Source: Chloroflexota bacterium
GTDB taxonomy: Bacteria > Chloroflexota > Anaerolineae > Anaerolineales > Anaerolineaceae
DNA length: 6,524 nt
Assembly (NCBI GenBank): GCA_029265085.1
Contig: JAJUJY010000210.1
Location: forward strand, 1 to 6,524
Reading direction: 5' to 3'
Both the position numbers and the translations under genes were made by a program. Positions within the stretch are counted from its first letter, which is position 1. Every line of letters begins with the position of its first letter. Below the pieces are notes generated by a model. It saw only the letters and a list, made by a program, of their open reading frames with translations, searched no databases and had not been told where the DNA came from. Shown here piece after piece: positions 5,959-6,524 of the stretch.

Positions 5959-6524
5959 ACGGTTTTCCTCAAGTTTTTCAAAACCTGGTCCATCTTTTTG
6001 CTTTTGCTGATCTCCACGAAAGTCGCAAATTCAACCCGTTCATTTTCTGAGAAGTCTTCAAGGTTAAGGCGCAGATCTTCTGCCAGGTCATAGCCTGCCA
6101 ACCGCCGGCTGCTCTTCCAGGGGCGTAAATAGAGAAAATCAAAAAGTGCCTTTGCCATTGTTGCCTGGGCGATTGGAATGCCCATGTATTCGGAAAATAT
6201 AAATCCCTGGTAGAGGTCCGCTTTGATATTGCGGTAAGTAAAAGTTCCCAGTTTGTTTTCGAATACACGCGTCTGCTTGAGCGTGACCGCAGTCACCGGG
6301 TACGTCACTTCGGTGAGAATAGCGCTGCGCTGCAAAATATATTCCAGCGATAGATAGGACTGGGGAATCAAAATCGCGCTGACCATGGGGGCAAAATCAG
6401 CGTCCGCGCGATGCGCCTCGAAAAAGCGGCGCGTCATATACACGCCCTTTTTTAATTGAATGATTTGTCCGGCTTTCATCCAGCGATAAAGCGCCGTCTG
6501 GATGGTACCGGCAGCAGATTCATC
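5946..6524 (-). CDS. AbiEi-like winged-helix antitoxin (N-terminus cut by the right edge)
   Basis: This is the C-terminal 192 residues of the likely antitoxin of the AbiE pair. The reading frame stays open to base 6524. Residues before the first internal Met (6479) include IQTALYRWMKAGQIIQLKKGVY, seen as TALYRWMKAG followed by QIIQLKKGVY. This is the recognition-helix and wing part of the AbiEi winged-helix domain, so Met 6479 is not the true start. The C-terminal domain has PQSYLSLEYILQR, then VTAVTLKQTRVF and GTFTYRNIKADLYQGF, the pattern of the AbiEi C-terminal domain. In characterised AbiE systems this protein represses its own promoter and counteracts the toxin. The promoter and start lie outside the window. 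It ends with TGA at 5946, inside the first codons of the toxin gene, so production of the two proteins is probably coupled. Confidence 0.9.
   Translation of the reverse strand, partial: DESAAGTIQTALYRWMKAGQIIQLKKGVYMTRRFFEAHRADADFAPMVSAILIPQSYLSLEYILQRSAILTEVTYPVTAVTLKQTRVFENKLGTFTYRNIKADLYQGFIFSEYMGIPIAQATMAKALFDFLYLRPWKSSRRLAGYDLAEDLRLNLEDFSENERVEFATFVEISKSKKMDQVLKNLRKTVWQP

Noticed and set aside
5946..6479. ATG 6479 as the true start of the antitoxin
   Set aside because: The frame is open to the window end and the residues before this Met complete the winged-helix recognition helix, so the gene begins outside the window.

Overview
The window holds seven protein-coding genes, two of them cut by the window edges. 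It looks like bacterial chromosomal DNA of medium G+C content, with AT-rich intergenic regions, clear Shine-Dalgarno sites and sigma70-type promoters. Gene content (a UMF1/Atg22-like transporter, a deoxynucleoside kinase, a PD40-type propeller lipoprotein, TetR regulators and an AbiE module) would fit an Anaerolineae-like member of the Chloroflexota. That is a low-certainty guess, because no rRNA or lineage marker is present. I see no tRNA, rRNA, CRISPR array or insertion sequence.

Left part (1-2600). A UMF1/Atg22-type MFS transporter runs off the left edge on the minus strand. A 315-bp intergenic region carrying promoter candidates for both directions separates it from a deoxynucleoside kinase gene (888-1523, plus). 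A lipoprotein with a WD40/PD40-like beta-propeller (1601-2536, plus) follows 77 bp later. A perfect 14-bp hairpin with A and T tracts (2563-2595) closes this plus-strand block and can also serve the convergent block.

Middle part (2600-4720), all minus strand. A TetR-family regulator gene (3359-3931) overlaps by ATGA with a gene for a seven-helix membrane protein of unknown function (2619-3362). In front of this pair is a near-consensus promoter embedded in a 47-bp dyad made of two 16-bp operator-like palindromes 19 bp apart. This points to a self-regulated, inducible regulator/membrane-protein operon. A second, unrelated TetR/AcrR regulator (4093-4701) lies upstream with its own terminator, so it appears to be a separate transcription unit with no obvious partner.

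Right part (4700-6524). After a 423-bp region without a recognisable gene comes an AbiE-type two-gene module on the minus strand. Its AbiEi-like winged-helix antitoxin is cut by the right edge and overlaps by 13 bp the gene for an AbiEii-like nucleotidyltransferase toxin (5125-5958). This is a presumed type IV toxin-antitoxin or phage-defence cassette.

The points most worth a second look are the double-operator TetR/7-TM operon and the intact AbiE pair. I do not see a wholly new multi-gene system.
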